Assembly: GCA_964036665.1 (NCBI GenBank)
Contig: OZ038527.1
Coordinates: forward strand, 17,630,221 to 17,694,220
Source of the DNA: Gordius sp. MW1
Taxonomy: Eukaryota > Nematomorpha > Gordioida > Gordea > Gordiidae
Length of the DNA stretch: 64,000 nt
Reading direction: 5' to 3'
Shown: piece after piece, positions 9,003-20,883 of the stretch
Numbering within the stretch: the stretch's first letter is position 1
Layout: each line of letters begins with the position of its first letter
The notes under the pieces: model-generated
What the model saw: the letters and a program-made list of their open reading frames with translations, nothing else
What the model was told of the DNA's origin: nothing
Databases searched by the model: none
Program-made: the position numbers and the translations under genes

Positions 9003-12000
9003 ATGGAGGTTCAAGCAAATGTTGAGCAACAAGAAGCTCCAGCAACGAATCCAACTGTTGGTATAATCTACCCACCACCTGAATTAAGAAGTATTTTTAA
9101 TTATTATAAAACCTATATGCATTTAGATATTGTTGATAAAACCGCAAGTTTTGTTGCTCGCAATGGTAAGTCACTCAAATACTTTTTATGAATTAACTCT
9201 AGTCGTGTATAATAAATCAAATAATGATATAATACATTACTCTTTAATAATTTTTAATAATTATTTTATATTCTCTCAATATAATTAGCATTAAATAAAA
9301 ATGATATTTATGAATTTATAGGGCCTGATTTTGAGAGTAGAATTAAAGAAAATGAAAAAGCAAATGTAAAATTTAATTTTTTAAATCCTGGAGATCCTTA
9401 TCATGCCTATTACAAATTTAAAATCAATGAGTTTCAAGAAACCCCTTCTACACAAAATATTTTTAATAAAATGGGTGGATTGGAAATTGGGGGATCTCAT
9501 AGGGAACCATTTAAAATAAATCTGCAAGAGTTTACAAAAAAAGTGGCACAAGCTAAACGCAAAACATCAATATATCAAATACAAATGGATATTCCCAAAG
9601 AAGCACCACCTGAATTTGAGTTTATAGCTGACCCACCTACAATATCAGCACAAGATTTGTAATTTTATATAAATTATTATAATTTGTCTTTTAAATTAAT
9701 AGCTTTTAACTCTTTTTAAGTTACCAATTTTAAGTTACCAAATATTCATTAATGCTTTATTAAATGAATGGCCCTGCACATTATTATTTTTCATATTAAT
9801 GGTATGCAAGAATTTTTGGTTCAAAAAAATTATTTTAAAATATTTATTAGTAGAGATATTTAATATTACTTGATATTTCATAAGTTGTTTCTAATTCTAT
9901 TTATTAGTGTTGTAAAATTGACTGGGTTTCGTTTGATCAATTTTTGGTTTTAGTCAACTAAACATTAACAAACCAAATATTTTTGGTCTGTTTTTCTTAG
10001 TTGCATAAATAGACCAAGGGGTTGACCAAAAAGCCCTTGGTCTATTTATGTTTAGTCGACTAAAATTAAAGATCGACCAAACAAAACCCAGCTGTTTTAA
10101 CAACACTACTATATACTTAAAAAAAACCAGTATATTTATCCATTGCTTAAATGAGTTTTATAGTTAAGTTATATATGACTAAATATGTGGTTCTTTAAAC
10201 TATTTATATTAGTTTAAAATTTATAGAATTTATAATGATTGAATAAATTTTTAATCTGTTAAAAATGGCTTTAGAGCGATAATAAAATCATAGTATTTAT
10301 TTCTAATGTTTGGCTATGCAATATATCTATCCAGTTTTAACGAACAAATATAGGCATAAATTTTTCAAAAATTCATCAAATTAAAATGTTTTTTAAAGAC
10401 AGCCCAGACAGTAAAGGCCTGCAAAGTCACTTTTTTTAACCTGAACCCGACCCGACTTAAATGCTCTTTTAAATTTTTAACCCGAACCCGACCCGACCCA
10501 AAAGCGTTAATAAAATAAGTATAAAATTTTAGATCTACATAATAATAAATAAAACTTACTTTTTTGTTGATTCATGATTATTTAGTTATATCTTTGTGTA
10601 GTTAAATTTATAATTTACTCTATAGACTATAAACAATTAAATAATCATTTGTTAATATTTTACCTTTCGTGATTCAACTTTAAATTGAATATTTAATTAT
10701 ATCTTTATGTAGCTAAATTTATAATTCACTCTATAGACTATAAACAATTAAATACTCATTTGTTAATATTTTACCTTTCGTGATTCAGCTTTAAATTTAA
10801 ATTTGCCTCCAAATTAAACGAATTAAAAAATAGAAAAGGAAATTGATTATTTGAATGAATGATTATAATTAGTTATGCAATTTGATATCGTTTTACAAAA
10901 ATTATAGATAATAGCATTAATTTATCAAATACGTTTCGTTTATTTTGTAATGTAAGATTCATATCCTTTGACCCGGCTCTATAAATCCAACCCGACCCGG
11001 AAATTTTGAACCCGACCTCGGGTCGGGTTTCGGGTGACCCGCGCAGGCCTTTACCAGACAGTAATTTTGTACTCTGTTAACAATCTGTAAAAATCTGCTA
11101 TTACAAGGCAACACATTTCACAGTTTATTTAGGATAAATGATTTTTAAATTATGGATAATAATTTTCAACTTTGGATTTTCACATATAAAAGCATATAAC
11201 ACCACTCTTGTTGGTGTGTAGCGTATTAAAATTATATATGAAGTAAAATATAAATTTATATTGATAGAGACATCGTTAAATTAACGGCCCAATTTGTGGC
11301 TCACAATGGACGTCAATTTCTGAGCAGCCTCATGCATCGCGAGGCCCGTAATTTCCAATTCGATTTTTTGCGGCCTCAACACAGTCTATTCAACTACTTC
11401 ACCAAATTGGTGGAACAATATACCAAGGTAGCTAACTAGCGCCTGCTTTTAGCATTGTAAATTGTCCAAAATTACTAAATAAATTACGTTTGTATTTTTT
11501 GAGGGCCTACTGCTGTTTTCTTTTTGATATATTGAATTAAGAGTTTTTCAGTATCTTGCAAGGTTCACATTATATCTCCGTTCACAATGATGTTTTTAAT
11601 ATGTCATGACTTGGAAAATATCAATCTCGACTATTTTATCAAAGCTATTACCTAACTATCAATCCAGAAATTATATATGTAAATTTTAAACTTTAGTAGG
11701 TATAAGATGTTTTTGCAGCACAAAAATCTTTGAAATACGTAGAACAAAGGTTTATATTAACTTTTCACTCTGATTTATTTTGTAATCATTAAAAATCAAA
11801 TATAGATTGATTTTTTTATTTAGTGAATCTCGAATTAATTAATAATTATGCAAAATGCCTCATTTTTCGGCTAACATTTGTGCATAGATACTACTGCCCC
11901 CTAAAGACATGGTAGACAGGTTGAAGAAAGAATCGGAAGATGTTAAAATAATTGTGCAAGAAGTGAAAAAACGGGAACTCTGGTTGAGACAACGGCAGCA

Positions 12001-15000
12001 AGAAAGGCAGAGGGCTGAAGATATGGCCGAAAAAGAAAGATGTATATCATAAATGCGCATTATATTATTTGATGAAAATATCATTTAAAATGAGAAAAAT
12101 ATGCAGGCATTGCAACCTTTAAGCTTGCGTAGGAGCCAGCAGGGGCGACCTGAAGGTGACGGCGCGTTCGGGGGCGGGTTTTAATTTTTTTTTTATAAAA
12201 TTGGGTCAAGGCCCTAATAAATATTTTGAAACTCGAAATTTGGGATTTAACTTTATTAATTTCTTTCGTTTTGGTATAAAAATTATATTGGATTTTTATA
12301 TTATATTAATTATTAGTATATCGATATGAATTAACTTTTTCTCCCAGCATAAAGAATTCAATATTTTTCTCTTAAGTAAACGCCCTCAGGCAACGAGTCA
12401 GTGTTTAAAAGATTATCAGGGAAGGTACGGCTAAGTCAATTATATTCAATTAACCCCGACTAGTATTCAGAACTTCCTATAAAGGGGATGGGTGCTTGAA
12501 ATAACGCCACTTCCCCCCTTGTTTAAAACACATTAAGCTAAATTTATAATTTACGCGTTTTTTTAATTCCCGTTATTTTACTCGAATCATTTAGCATGAC
12601 ATAACATTTTTGCATTATGCAGCTCCAAAAACCTATAATAATATTTTGCAAATAAATTATAAAACCGACCCACAACTTGTTGATATCATTTACAAAACCC
12701 CTCGAAATTTTTTGGAATTAACCACTTCCCCCTACACCCTCATGTGTTGTCAATTTTTTAAATTTACATAAATGTAAACCTATTTATATTAGTGGCGTAC
12801 GCTCAAATTGATTGGCACGATTTTGTGGTGGTTGAGACGGTGGATTTCCAAGCCAACGAGGCGGGAAATTTCCCGAACCCTACCACACCGGAACAAGTGG
12901 GTATGAGGGTTCTCATGCAGGAACGGGTCGAGGACGAAGAACGCAAAAAGATGGGAAGTTCTTTCAAGAGTGAAATGCTCGAAAATACGTATAAAACCGT
13001 GGATTTGGCACAGGTGAGCTAGGCTCTACTTGGCTGGGTGTTGATAATCTTGTATAAAATATAAGCTCAATCGCTGTATAAATTCTGATAGTATTGGTAT
13101 TAATGCCATTTTATGAAAGTTAAAGTACTGGATGGATATTTAAGTACATTATCGCGAAACTCTCAGCTCAGGGTTTAAATGTTTAGGACTTTGAGATCCT
13201 TTTATTAAGGATAATAAGTAATAAGCAGAAGTCTGCAATTCTCTATCAAGCTATTAGACCATTTATAATTTTTCAATTCTTCGTGTAAAGGGATTGTATT
13301 AACGCACTATGTTCAATTTTTTTTCAATTTTTGGCTAATAGGTAGGATTTTTTGGTTGAATAATCCATCCGATTTAACAACACACAGGTCAATTAATTGT
13401 CAGTTGTTTCGGTTAGTTTAACCCTCGAGAGCATTCCTGAAAATCCCGAATGCGAGAGCATTCGTGGGGTATATTTGACCCCATTTTTTAACTTCTTATA
13501 ACTTATCAAGTATTCTTTTTAAACCTTTCAAATTTTAAACATGTGTTTATAAAGGTCTTAAGATTGATGGTATAAATTTTGATATGAATCTAATTAACAT
13601 TACAAAACTTATTAGCGATTTTCTGGGCCCCCATTTTTATTTTGATTATTTTAGAGCTTTCCCTCATTTTACCTCTTGACATCATTTACCTTAAAATAAA
13701 TCAGAATAAACGTGATTTTTTATTAAAAGAATGTTCAAAATGTATTAAAAACACAAATTGTAAAAGATATCATCAAACGAAAAAAAATACATACATTTTT
13801 TCCAACAGAATAAAACTTACGTGAGAGCATTCCTGGGGTACACAGGACCCCTGTGGCCAAAAAGATGCTATTATTTTAAAAAGTAGTGAGCCAAAGTTAT
13901 AAAATTTTCCTCAAACTTAGTTCTTGGTAAAATATTAGGCTACTGAAAAGGCCAATCAATTCGCTTTTAAATGCGTTTTATATTTAAGTTTATAACTATC
14001 GTGGGGTCCGTGGTACCCCACGAATGCTCTCGAGGGTTAGAGGTTGATTCTCGATATCTGTATGTTTGCCACGTTAAAAAACCTTTGACTTTTAATAATG
14101 CTCTAACATTGCTCCCACCTTTTATCTACCGCGACTTTTCGAACGGGTTTTATGCTACTTTAAATATTAAATAATGATTAGCATTGAATAACGCGCGCGT
14201 GGAACTAGGGATTTCAATTAATTTGTTGAGACAGTAGTTCTTAAATTGACATCGATTATCTTTGGTGCAATTTGAATAAAAGAAGAAGATAATGTAAAAT
14301 AGCTAGCAACTATATTTGAAAATAAGATAGAAATTTCTGGAAAACTTTGAAATTTTGGTCTGGCCCATTTTGTCTCTAAACCAGGTTGCGATTGTTTTTG
14401 TGTTTTTATAGTAGGGGGCAGGACAATAATTAGTAAAGTATAATAGTTAAACTGTCCATTTTAAGTTCGGTGCTTAGATACATAAATTAATTTAATTGAT
14501 TAAAATGAACCTCGCAAATTAATTATGAGACGTGAAATTTAATATTTTTACAAGCCAATATTTTTAGCGTACCCTTATGAGGTTTTTATTTTAACAAGAT
14601 AATTGTCGAACTATTATAGAATACTATCATATTTTTGTGACTAAGGATTTTTTCATTTCTTTATTCCTATCTGTTCATCTTTATAACGCAAATTTATGTG
14701 ACTTTTTTTCAGAAAATTATCGAAGAAGAATTAGCTATGGAGGAAGAGGCGGAATCTTTGGTGAAAACTCAGGAAGCCCCTAAACCAAGTGTCGAGAAGA
14801 AATCGAAATTTACTGAGGTTTTTTTCATCTACATTTTATTTTTATATGAAGATTGAATAAGTTTCCTGGCTTTTTAATAATTATTTTTTTTTGAATCAGA
14901 TCCTGCAGAGTAGAATCGTTCAATCCGAACCCGACTTGACCTTAGTTTTTAATTTGACTTGACTGATTACTATAATAAAATCTCAATACGAACCTGACTC

Positions 15001-18000
15001 GACCCAAATTTTTAGCCCTAACTTAGCTTCTCAAAATACTGAGTATTAATTTTTGTTTTGATAAATATGTCTAACCAATCATCGTAACTAAAATTTTCAT
15101 TTTGACTCAGTTCTTAAACGATTTTTGATTAAAAATGATTAAATGCATGGAAATTTAGATTATAATTTTTAAACCGGTTTGGAGATTTAAAATTTTTAAT
15201 CTCTTTCGGGCTAGAACCGAGCTCAATTCATTTGCATCTATAAAAATGATAAATCATGGCTTTATTGTTTGTTATGTCATTCGAACTTATTTTAGGGCTT
15301 TATATTAAATTTAAATGGCCAATATAGGTTAAAATTATGAATTTTCTTTGTGCATTATAAAAGAGTTTCGAGGAGAGGCAAAGAAAGGCGCTTGAAGACA
15401 GGGGAGGTGCGACTATAGCCGCTCAGCCAGTTCCCCTACCCCCCGAGGCCGAAAATTTGATCATCAAGAAAAATTACGACCCGAAATGTAAGTTTCTAAT
15501 GTTATGAGACTTTTAACCTTATTATACGTGATTGCTGTTTTAGTGCTAAAGGTGCAGGCACAGACCCCGTCGGTGCAATACCTCATCTCGCCTATTACGG
15601 GAGAAAAGGTGCCGGCGCATAAAATGCAGGAGCATTTGAGATACGGTAATAAATCGCATTTGTGAAGTTTCCATTAAAGTATTGATCGATTTTGCAGGGG
15701 TACAATTTAATTTGGCTTGGATTTATCGAACATTTAAGGCAAATTTTCACGTTTGAGTTCGGGGTTTTATCTTTCAGAGGGGTTTTGAAAAATAAGAAAA
15801 TCGATCGAGTAATTTGGCTTGTATATCCCACATTTTAAAGAGACAATTGTACTCTTCCCTCCTCGACAGAGGTGTTATATGAAATAATTTTGATTCGTTC
15901 TTTCTGTGATAAGATGATCAAAATTTGCTTCAATTGAAGAAATTTTATTTGGCCAAATCGTTATAAGGATGTCATAATGTTGTTTACTTGGGCGGAGGTA
16001 GGATTAAAATTAGAGTGCAATGGGCAGACTTATATCTGAAACTAATTTTTCCATCTAAAAATGAATATGAAGACTTGAATAAATGTATGGGTATATTATT
16101 ATCGTGATTATTATCCATCTAAATTTGTACTAATGTTACAATATTCATTTATTATTGCTAGGATTATTGGATCCGCAATGGTTGGAGCAAAGGGAAAAAT
16201 CGTTGAAAGAAAAGAAAGAACAAGAAGAAGTTTACGCCACGGGTATATCTATTGGGTCTAGCCTGAAAAAATTGGCGGAAAGGCGTACCGATATTTTCGG
16301 TGCTGGGCACAAGGAAACTTACATCGGCAAAAAGGTGCGTGAGTTGGTTACGATTTTCCCCTCTTTTAGCTTTCTTTTAATTAATTGTAAAATACGTTGA
16401 AAACTCGTTAGATTTATAATAGGGAACCTCAAACATCTTCATCATTTTTCTGATTTCGTTATCACAAAAAATTGAGGATCATAATTTAAAAGGCATATCG
16501 AATTGGCTGGTATTTAAGCCCAATTCAAGGTGCAAAGTTGTGTGAAGATTGAAAAAATCAATAGCTGACAGGTTAATGGAATTAGCATAGTTATATATAT
16601 TAAATTGAGTTTCAGGATTTTTGTATCCAACTTCGTAATAATATGTGTGTAAGATTAAAATTAACGTCGGTGATGGATAAATATTAATCAGTATTGTTGG
16701 TCCATTTTGGCACTAGTTTAAGGTTTTTTTTTATAATTATCCTATTTTTTTTAACGTAGTGCCTCCTGTCTTAGTTGAAAGTGCTTTAATATTTTAAAAT
16801 ATGAAATTTTCTCATTTATAACAGCGCGAAATATTATTTGTTCTACTTACTTAGCTAACCTTTAATAAGAAACACTACCATGGAGCTATCCAGGATTGTG
16901 GGAGCGAAAAAATGATAATTCTTGGAAATTTAAATCAGAGACCAGATTGCCCGGCCCGCTGCCCGAACGCCCGGCCCGTGGGCCGGGCCGGGCAACTGTC
17001 CTAAATTTTTGTTTTCGGGCGGGCCCGGGCGGGCATTTTATAGATAGGATTCGGGCAATTCGGGCTTAATGATATTTTTTAAATAGTGTTATTTCGTTAC
17101 TTTTTATTTAATTGCATATGAAAATGCTAAAAAAGCTAAGAAACTTGATTTCGCCTTTACAAAATTTCTCCAATTAGCCTTTATTATTCCCTTATCATTC
17201 GTCGCTTTCGCTAAGTTACTACTTATTTTTATGACAAAAAATTTCTATACCTTTCTTTTTTTAAATTGCATTTAAATTCTATTGGTAAATTATTGTCGTT
17301 TTATCAAAAAAGTAAGTTAACAGAGCATAGATTGACTAATTGAACTAATTTTATTCATTAAGAAGTTTATTTATGGGTAGGGTAAACGGGTTAACTCAAA
17401 AGGGGAGTATAATTTTGTTTATTGTAATATTATTTATTAAATATGTTAACTTTAAACATAATTAAAAAAATTGCTACATAAATATTTTCAAGGACATCGG
17501 CTGCATAAATTAATATTTTGCTATTATATGATTTTTAAATGTTCCAACATGTTTGTCCCTTAATGCATTATCAATTAACTTATTAAAATATTGTGACCTA
17601 AAGCGGGTTCGCCAGTGCTATCTGGCCAAAATTTTTCGAAAGACCAAATACTAACCTTTTTTTACGTATTAGGATTAAAATTAAAGATTAAAAGTTTCAT
17701 TTGAAAAAATCCTTCGACTTTTAAATAAAAAAGGAAATTAGATTTTATTTGTGATAATAAAATATTGCATATTTTTTTTAAATGCCATTAATTTAATGTT
17801 AATATTTTAATAGTGGTTGATAGAATTTAAGATGGCATAATTTCGGGCCTAACGGGCAAATTTAATATTTCGGGCGGGCACCTAGAAGGTTCGGGCGGGC
17901 AATGAAGTTAAAAATTGAACCGGGCCGGGTTCGGGCATAAAATTCCTAACAAATCTGACCTCAGATTTAAATCATAATTATGATTATTTTTTTAAATTTA

Positions 18001-20224
18001 AGGGGGGGGGGGGTAAGGCAACTTCCATTTTCTCTCCGCCGCAATATGTTGAGGGACTACACTTATTTTGTGGGAAGGTGCAAATCTACCATATAACTGG
18101 CAATATATGTTTTAACGAGTTTTACATTGGGCGTTATAGTTGGACGAGAGGCCAGATAGCGACGATGAAGACGTTTTTGGGAAGTGGGAAGGTCAAGTCC
18201 TCTCCAAAGAACCCGTCATTAATCCCGGTGCTCGGGTTTTGGCATCTTCAGCGTCTACATCAACTTCTTCTTCTACCCAGTCTAGCGCCCCCAAATACAC
18301 CAACATTTTTCCACCGTAATATTTTCTTATAAATATATGCAGTAGATGATAGACTGCTTAATATTGGAGTAGAAAGAAGGGTCGATTTGTTGTTTAAATG
18401 TTTCTATTTAGTCTTATTTGTGTTAAAAATTGTTTTTATTCGATCCAGGGTGTAGCTGGGACTTTCTGCCTTTTAGCTTAACTCATGCTTCTGGCATTTA
18501 TATTGTTTTGGTAGCTCGGAAAATGTTTATGCTCTTTTATATATCTCTCGGTATTGCCATGTAAGTCTTTTATTAGTTTTGTGCTCTTTTATTATCAATA
18601 GAGTATTTTAGGTTATTTGTAAATTTATGAGGAACTATCTATAATTTTTAGCGATAGAATACAAGATTTGTAAAGAATTTTGCGACCTTTAGAACAACCA
18701 ACGATGAATTAGGATCAGGAAATTTATGACCGTTGATGCATATTATAGGCATCTTTTACTTAAATTAATAGGCCGGATAGACTACCTAACTTATTTTAGA
18801 AAGTGTAATTAATTTTACTTAAATAGCCTATTTTCGACTTTCTTTTAGTTTAAGTATTTGATTAAAAGGCCATTTGCATGTAATTATAAAAACCCCACAA
18901 CTACGGGTTTGCATGATAAATGAAATTTAAATAATAGCAAGTATAATAGCAATAATTATTCCATTGTTCAAACTAATATATTAATCAATGGTTTTATACA
19001 CCCTGACCCTTATGCAGGCATTCTGCCATTAAAAGCACGCTTCCCGTCTCAGCTGCACACACCAACACCTCTACCGCTGCTCCTCCCACCCTGATGACTT
19101 TGGCCCCACCCCCCGTCGTCGCTTCGGCCACGCCCATCTTAGCTCCGCCCCCCATATTGCAAGGTCCCCCACCCTTGCCTATGATGTTTGGGGCGATGGC
19201 GGCACCCCCACCGCCCTTGCTACTTCACCCCGCACCCCCGGCTCAGACCGCCCCTCCGACCAAAAAAGCTAAACTGGGCGAGGAGTCTAACCTAGTGCCG
19301 GAGGGCGAGTTTTTAGCCAACAATCCGGTTAGATTTAACCTTTTTTTTGCTTGAAATAGTAGCAGAAAATCTGGAACTTTTGTTTGATGAAGCGTTATAT
19401 TGTGAAATGTAAATAAAATGAGTAAGAAAAACTTCGATAAGACTTTTTGGGATTAAGATCATGGATTTGGAATCCTTGTAGTTTAGCTATTAATTTATTT
19501 TCATACCATTTTGATCGGTGTTTGTGTTTTAACAGCAATGTTTGCGAAATACACTTTATTAATACAAAATATTCTTATTAAACCTTTAATTAAATTGCTG
19601 ATATTATCGTTTAACGGTAATATCCCTTCATTTCTATATTTGTAGTTGGCCCTTATTTGTAAGCGACTCTCTTTCTTTCAAATAAACATGACCTTAATTA
19701 TTTGTCGGACGGCTTCTAATATGACTGGAAAAAATATACTTTTTATAGCTGCCTTCTATTCAAGAATAACGTTTTTAATTTTCGTGAAAACGTTCCGATG
19801 CCTTATTTTAACTATGTCATTGTTAATGTTTAATTTGCTTTCATCTAGAGCCCCGTACAATTTAATGTGAAGTTGCCCGTGGTGCCTGATAAACCAGAAT
19901 GGAATCTGAACGGACAAATCCTATCCTTTTCTCTGCCTCTCAATGACAACGTATATTAAAATTGCATTTTGATATGAGCATTTCTAAATTTTTATTTGTA
20001 GGTGTCTGTGATTAAGGCCAAAATTTATGAGACGATCAGTATGCCCGCGGGAAAGCAAAAGTTACAATATCAAGTAATTGATTGTATCGCTTATTAGTAC
20101 TAAAATATTAATTTTCTTTCAGGGTATATTTATCAAAGACTCCAACACTCTGGCGTTTTACAACTTTACCAATGCTTGCAGCGTTGAATTGTCCCTCAAA
20201 GAGCGTGGGGGAAGAAAAAAATAA
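9003..20224 (+). CDS. SF3A1: Splicing factor 3A subunit 1, complete, 15 exons
   Basis: SF3a subunit of the U2 snRNP (yeast Prp21), needed for pre-spliceosome assembly in the nucleus. Exons: 9003-9090, 9127-9165, 9322-9658, 11268-11427, 11888-12041, 12793-13013, 14713-14817, 15364-15487, 15544-15645, 16162-16334, 18140-18315, 19018-19327, 19849-19950, 20002-20073, 20123-20224. All junctions are GT-AG and the phases agree, giving 754 aa (human about 793). Domains in order: SURP1 (about 22-85, IVDKTASFVARNG); FEFIADPP (about 145-153); SURP2 (about 155-205); charged helix; YAQIDWHDFVVVETVDF (261-277); SPITGEKVPAHKMQEH (about 427-442); proline-rich tract (about 585-640); C-terminal ubiquitin-like domain ending KERGGRKK. 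The first ATG is used. Introns run from 36 to 1805 nt, and the long ones hold transposons. An AATAAA lies at 20423. Orthology is very secure; the exact ends of divergent exon 11 are less so. Confidence 0.97.
9091..9126 (+). other. 36-nt intron in SF3A1, length a multiple of three
   Basis: GTATTT...TTTAG, 36 nt, AT-rich and without an in-frame stop. Read through, it would add 12 residues (about FNYYKTYMHLDI) in the middle of conserved SURP1 sequence. Removed, the junction reads ELR-NIVDKTASF, which matches the family exactly. I therefore call it an intron rather than an insertion. Confidence 0.9.
9905..10108. mobile_element. Palindromic MITE in SF3A1 intron 3
   Basis: Inverted arms: TAGTGTTGTAAAATTGACTG at left, and GCTGTTTTAACAACACTA at right. 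The arms continue inward (GTTTGATC / GATCGACCAAAC, TAGTCAACTAAACAT / ATGTTTAGTCGACTA) so the whole 204 bp can fold. Flanking octamers CTATTTAT and CTATATAC match at 6 of 8. A relative lies at about 30505-30653. Confidence 0.75.
10412..11053. mobile_element. hAT-type MITE in SF3A1 intron 3
   Basis: Ends TAAAGGCCTGCAAAGTCAC and, inverted, GTGACCCGCGCAGGCCTTTA. Subterminal CCCGACCCG clusters lie at both ends. It is flanked by a perfect 8-bp duplication, CCAGACAG (10404-10411 and 11054-11061). The centre contains a ~100-bp direct duplication (ATTATATCTTTGTGTAG... at about 10580 and 10695). 642 bp, no coding region. Confidence 0.9.
13422..14036. mobile_element. piggyBac-like MITE in SF3A1 intron 6
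   Basis: Inverted ends CCCTCGAGAGCATTC (13422 on) and GAATGCTCTCGAGGG (to 14036), preceded by TTAA at 13418-13421 and followed by TTAG at 14037, a one-base decay of TTAA. TTAA target duplication plus CCC-starting ends is the piggyBac pattern. The CGAGAGCATTC motif recurs just inside both ends, with GTGGGGT/ACCCCA. 615 bp; the short open stretch at 13642-13824 inside it is not transposase-like. Confidence 0.8.
14890..15245. repeat. Degenerate GC-word repeat in SF3A1 intron 7
   Basis: Contains AATCCGAACCCGACTTGACC, CGAACCTGACTCGACCC and an approximately inverted TTTCGGGCTAGAACCGAGCTC at the far side. It resembles a decayed relative of the CCCGACCCG hAT MITE at 10412-11053. No clean ends were found. 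Confidence 0.4.
16936..17964. mobile_element. 1-kb hAT-type element in SF3A1 intron 10
   Basis: Ends CAGAGACCAGATT (left) and CTGAGGTCAGATT (right, minus strand), matching at 10 of 13, inside a perfect 8-bp duplication ATTTAAAT (16928-16935, 17965-17972). Subterminal regions are dense in GCCCGGCCC / GGGCGGGC words. The interior is AT-rich without a transposase frame. Related ends occur near 46458 and possibly 59200-59830. Confidence 0.88.
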
Positions 20225-20883
20225 ATTATCAGAGTTGGATGCCATTTTTTAGTTGTTTAACGTTATCAACAACTACATCAAAGATTAATTAATTTTAGTG
20301 ATTATAAATGATCATTTGTATTTGTATCATTACAATGTACTGTTTTTCTTAAATTTATAACCACATATTTAGTTTAAAATGTCTTATGTTCGAATTAGTT
20401 TAAATTTTAAGTTACGGTTTATAATAAAATCTTACTATGCTGTCTATTAATTTCTAAATTGTTTAAAATCGGAGAAAACTTGGGAGTTTTTTTATTTACT
20501 AATTTATTATAGTATTGTATTTAAAAAAATGTACCAATCCAATTTACTTAAAAAATTTAAAAATCACGCTTAAAAATAATATTAAAAAAAGCTATATAGG
20601 TTTTTTTAGACCCTTTTTACCATTTTAGTCACATTTGCAACCTTACCTTGGTGTTAAATTTGATATTTTATTTTACATCATTGAACCCTGGACGTACGAC
20701 TCCTATTTCTTAAATTTTTAACAAATATAAAATATCTAAATATCTACTTATTAAAAATAGACAAAGTTTCAAATTTATGATTTTTTTATTTGTCACAATT
20801 TTTATCTACCAATTCAATTGATGATCTCACACTTTGTTGAAATTTCTCGGAATTGTTTTGTTCAAGGTACTGACTAAAAAACA
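20225..20883. other. Intergenic, convergent 3' ends
   Basis: Lies between the SF3A1 stop and the stop of the minus-strand gene. Contains AATAAA at 20423-20428 for SF3A1, and TTTATT at 20785-20790, which is a minus-strand AATAAA for the neighbour. AT-rich; no element recognised. Confidence 0.55.
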
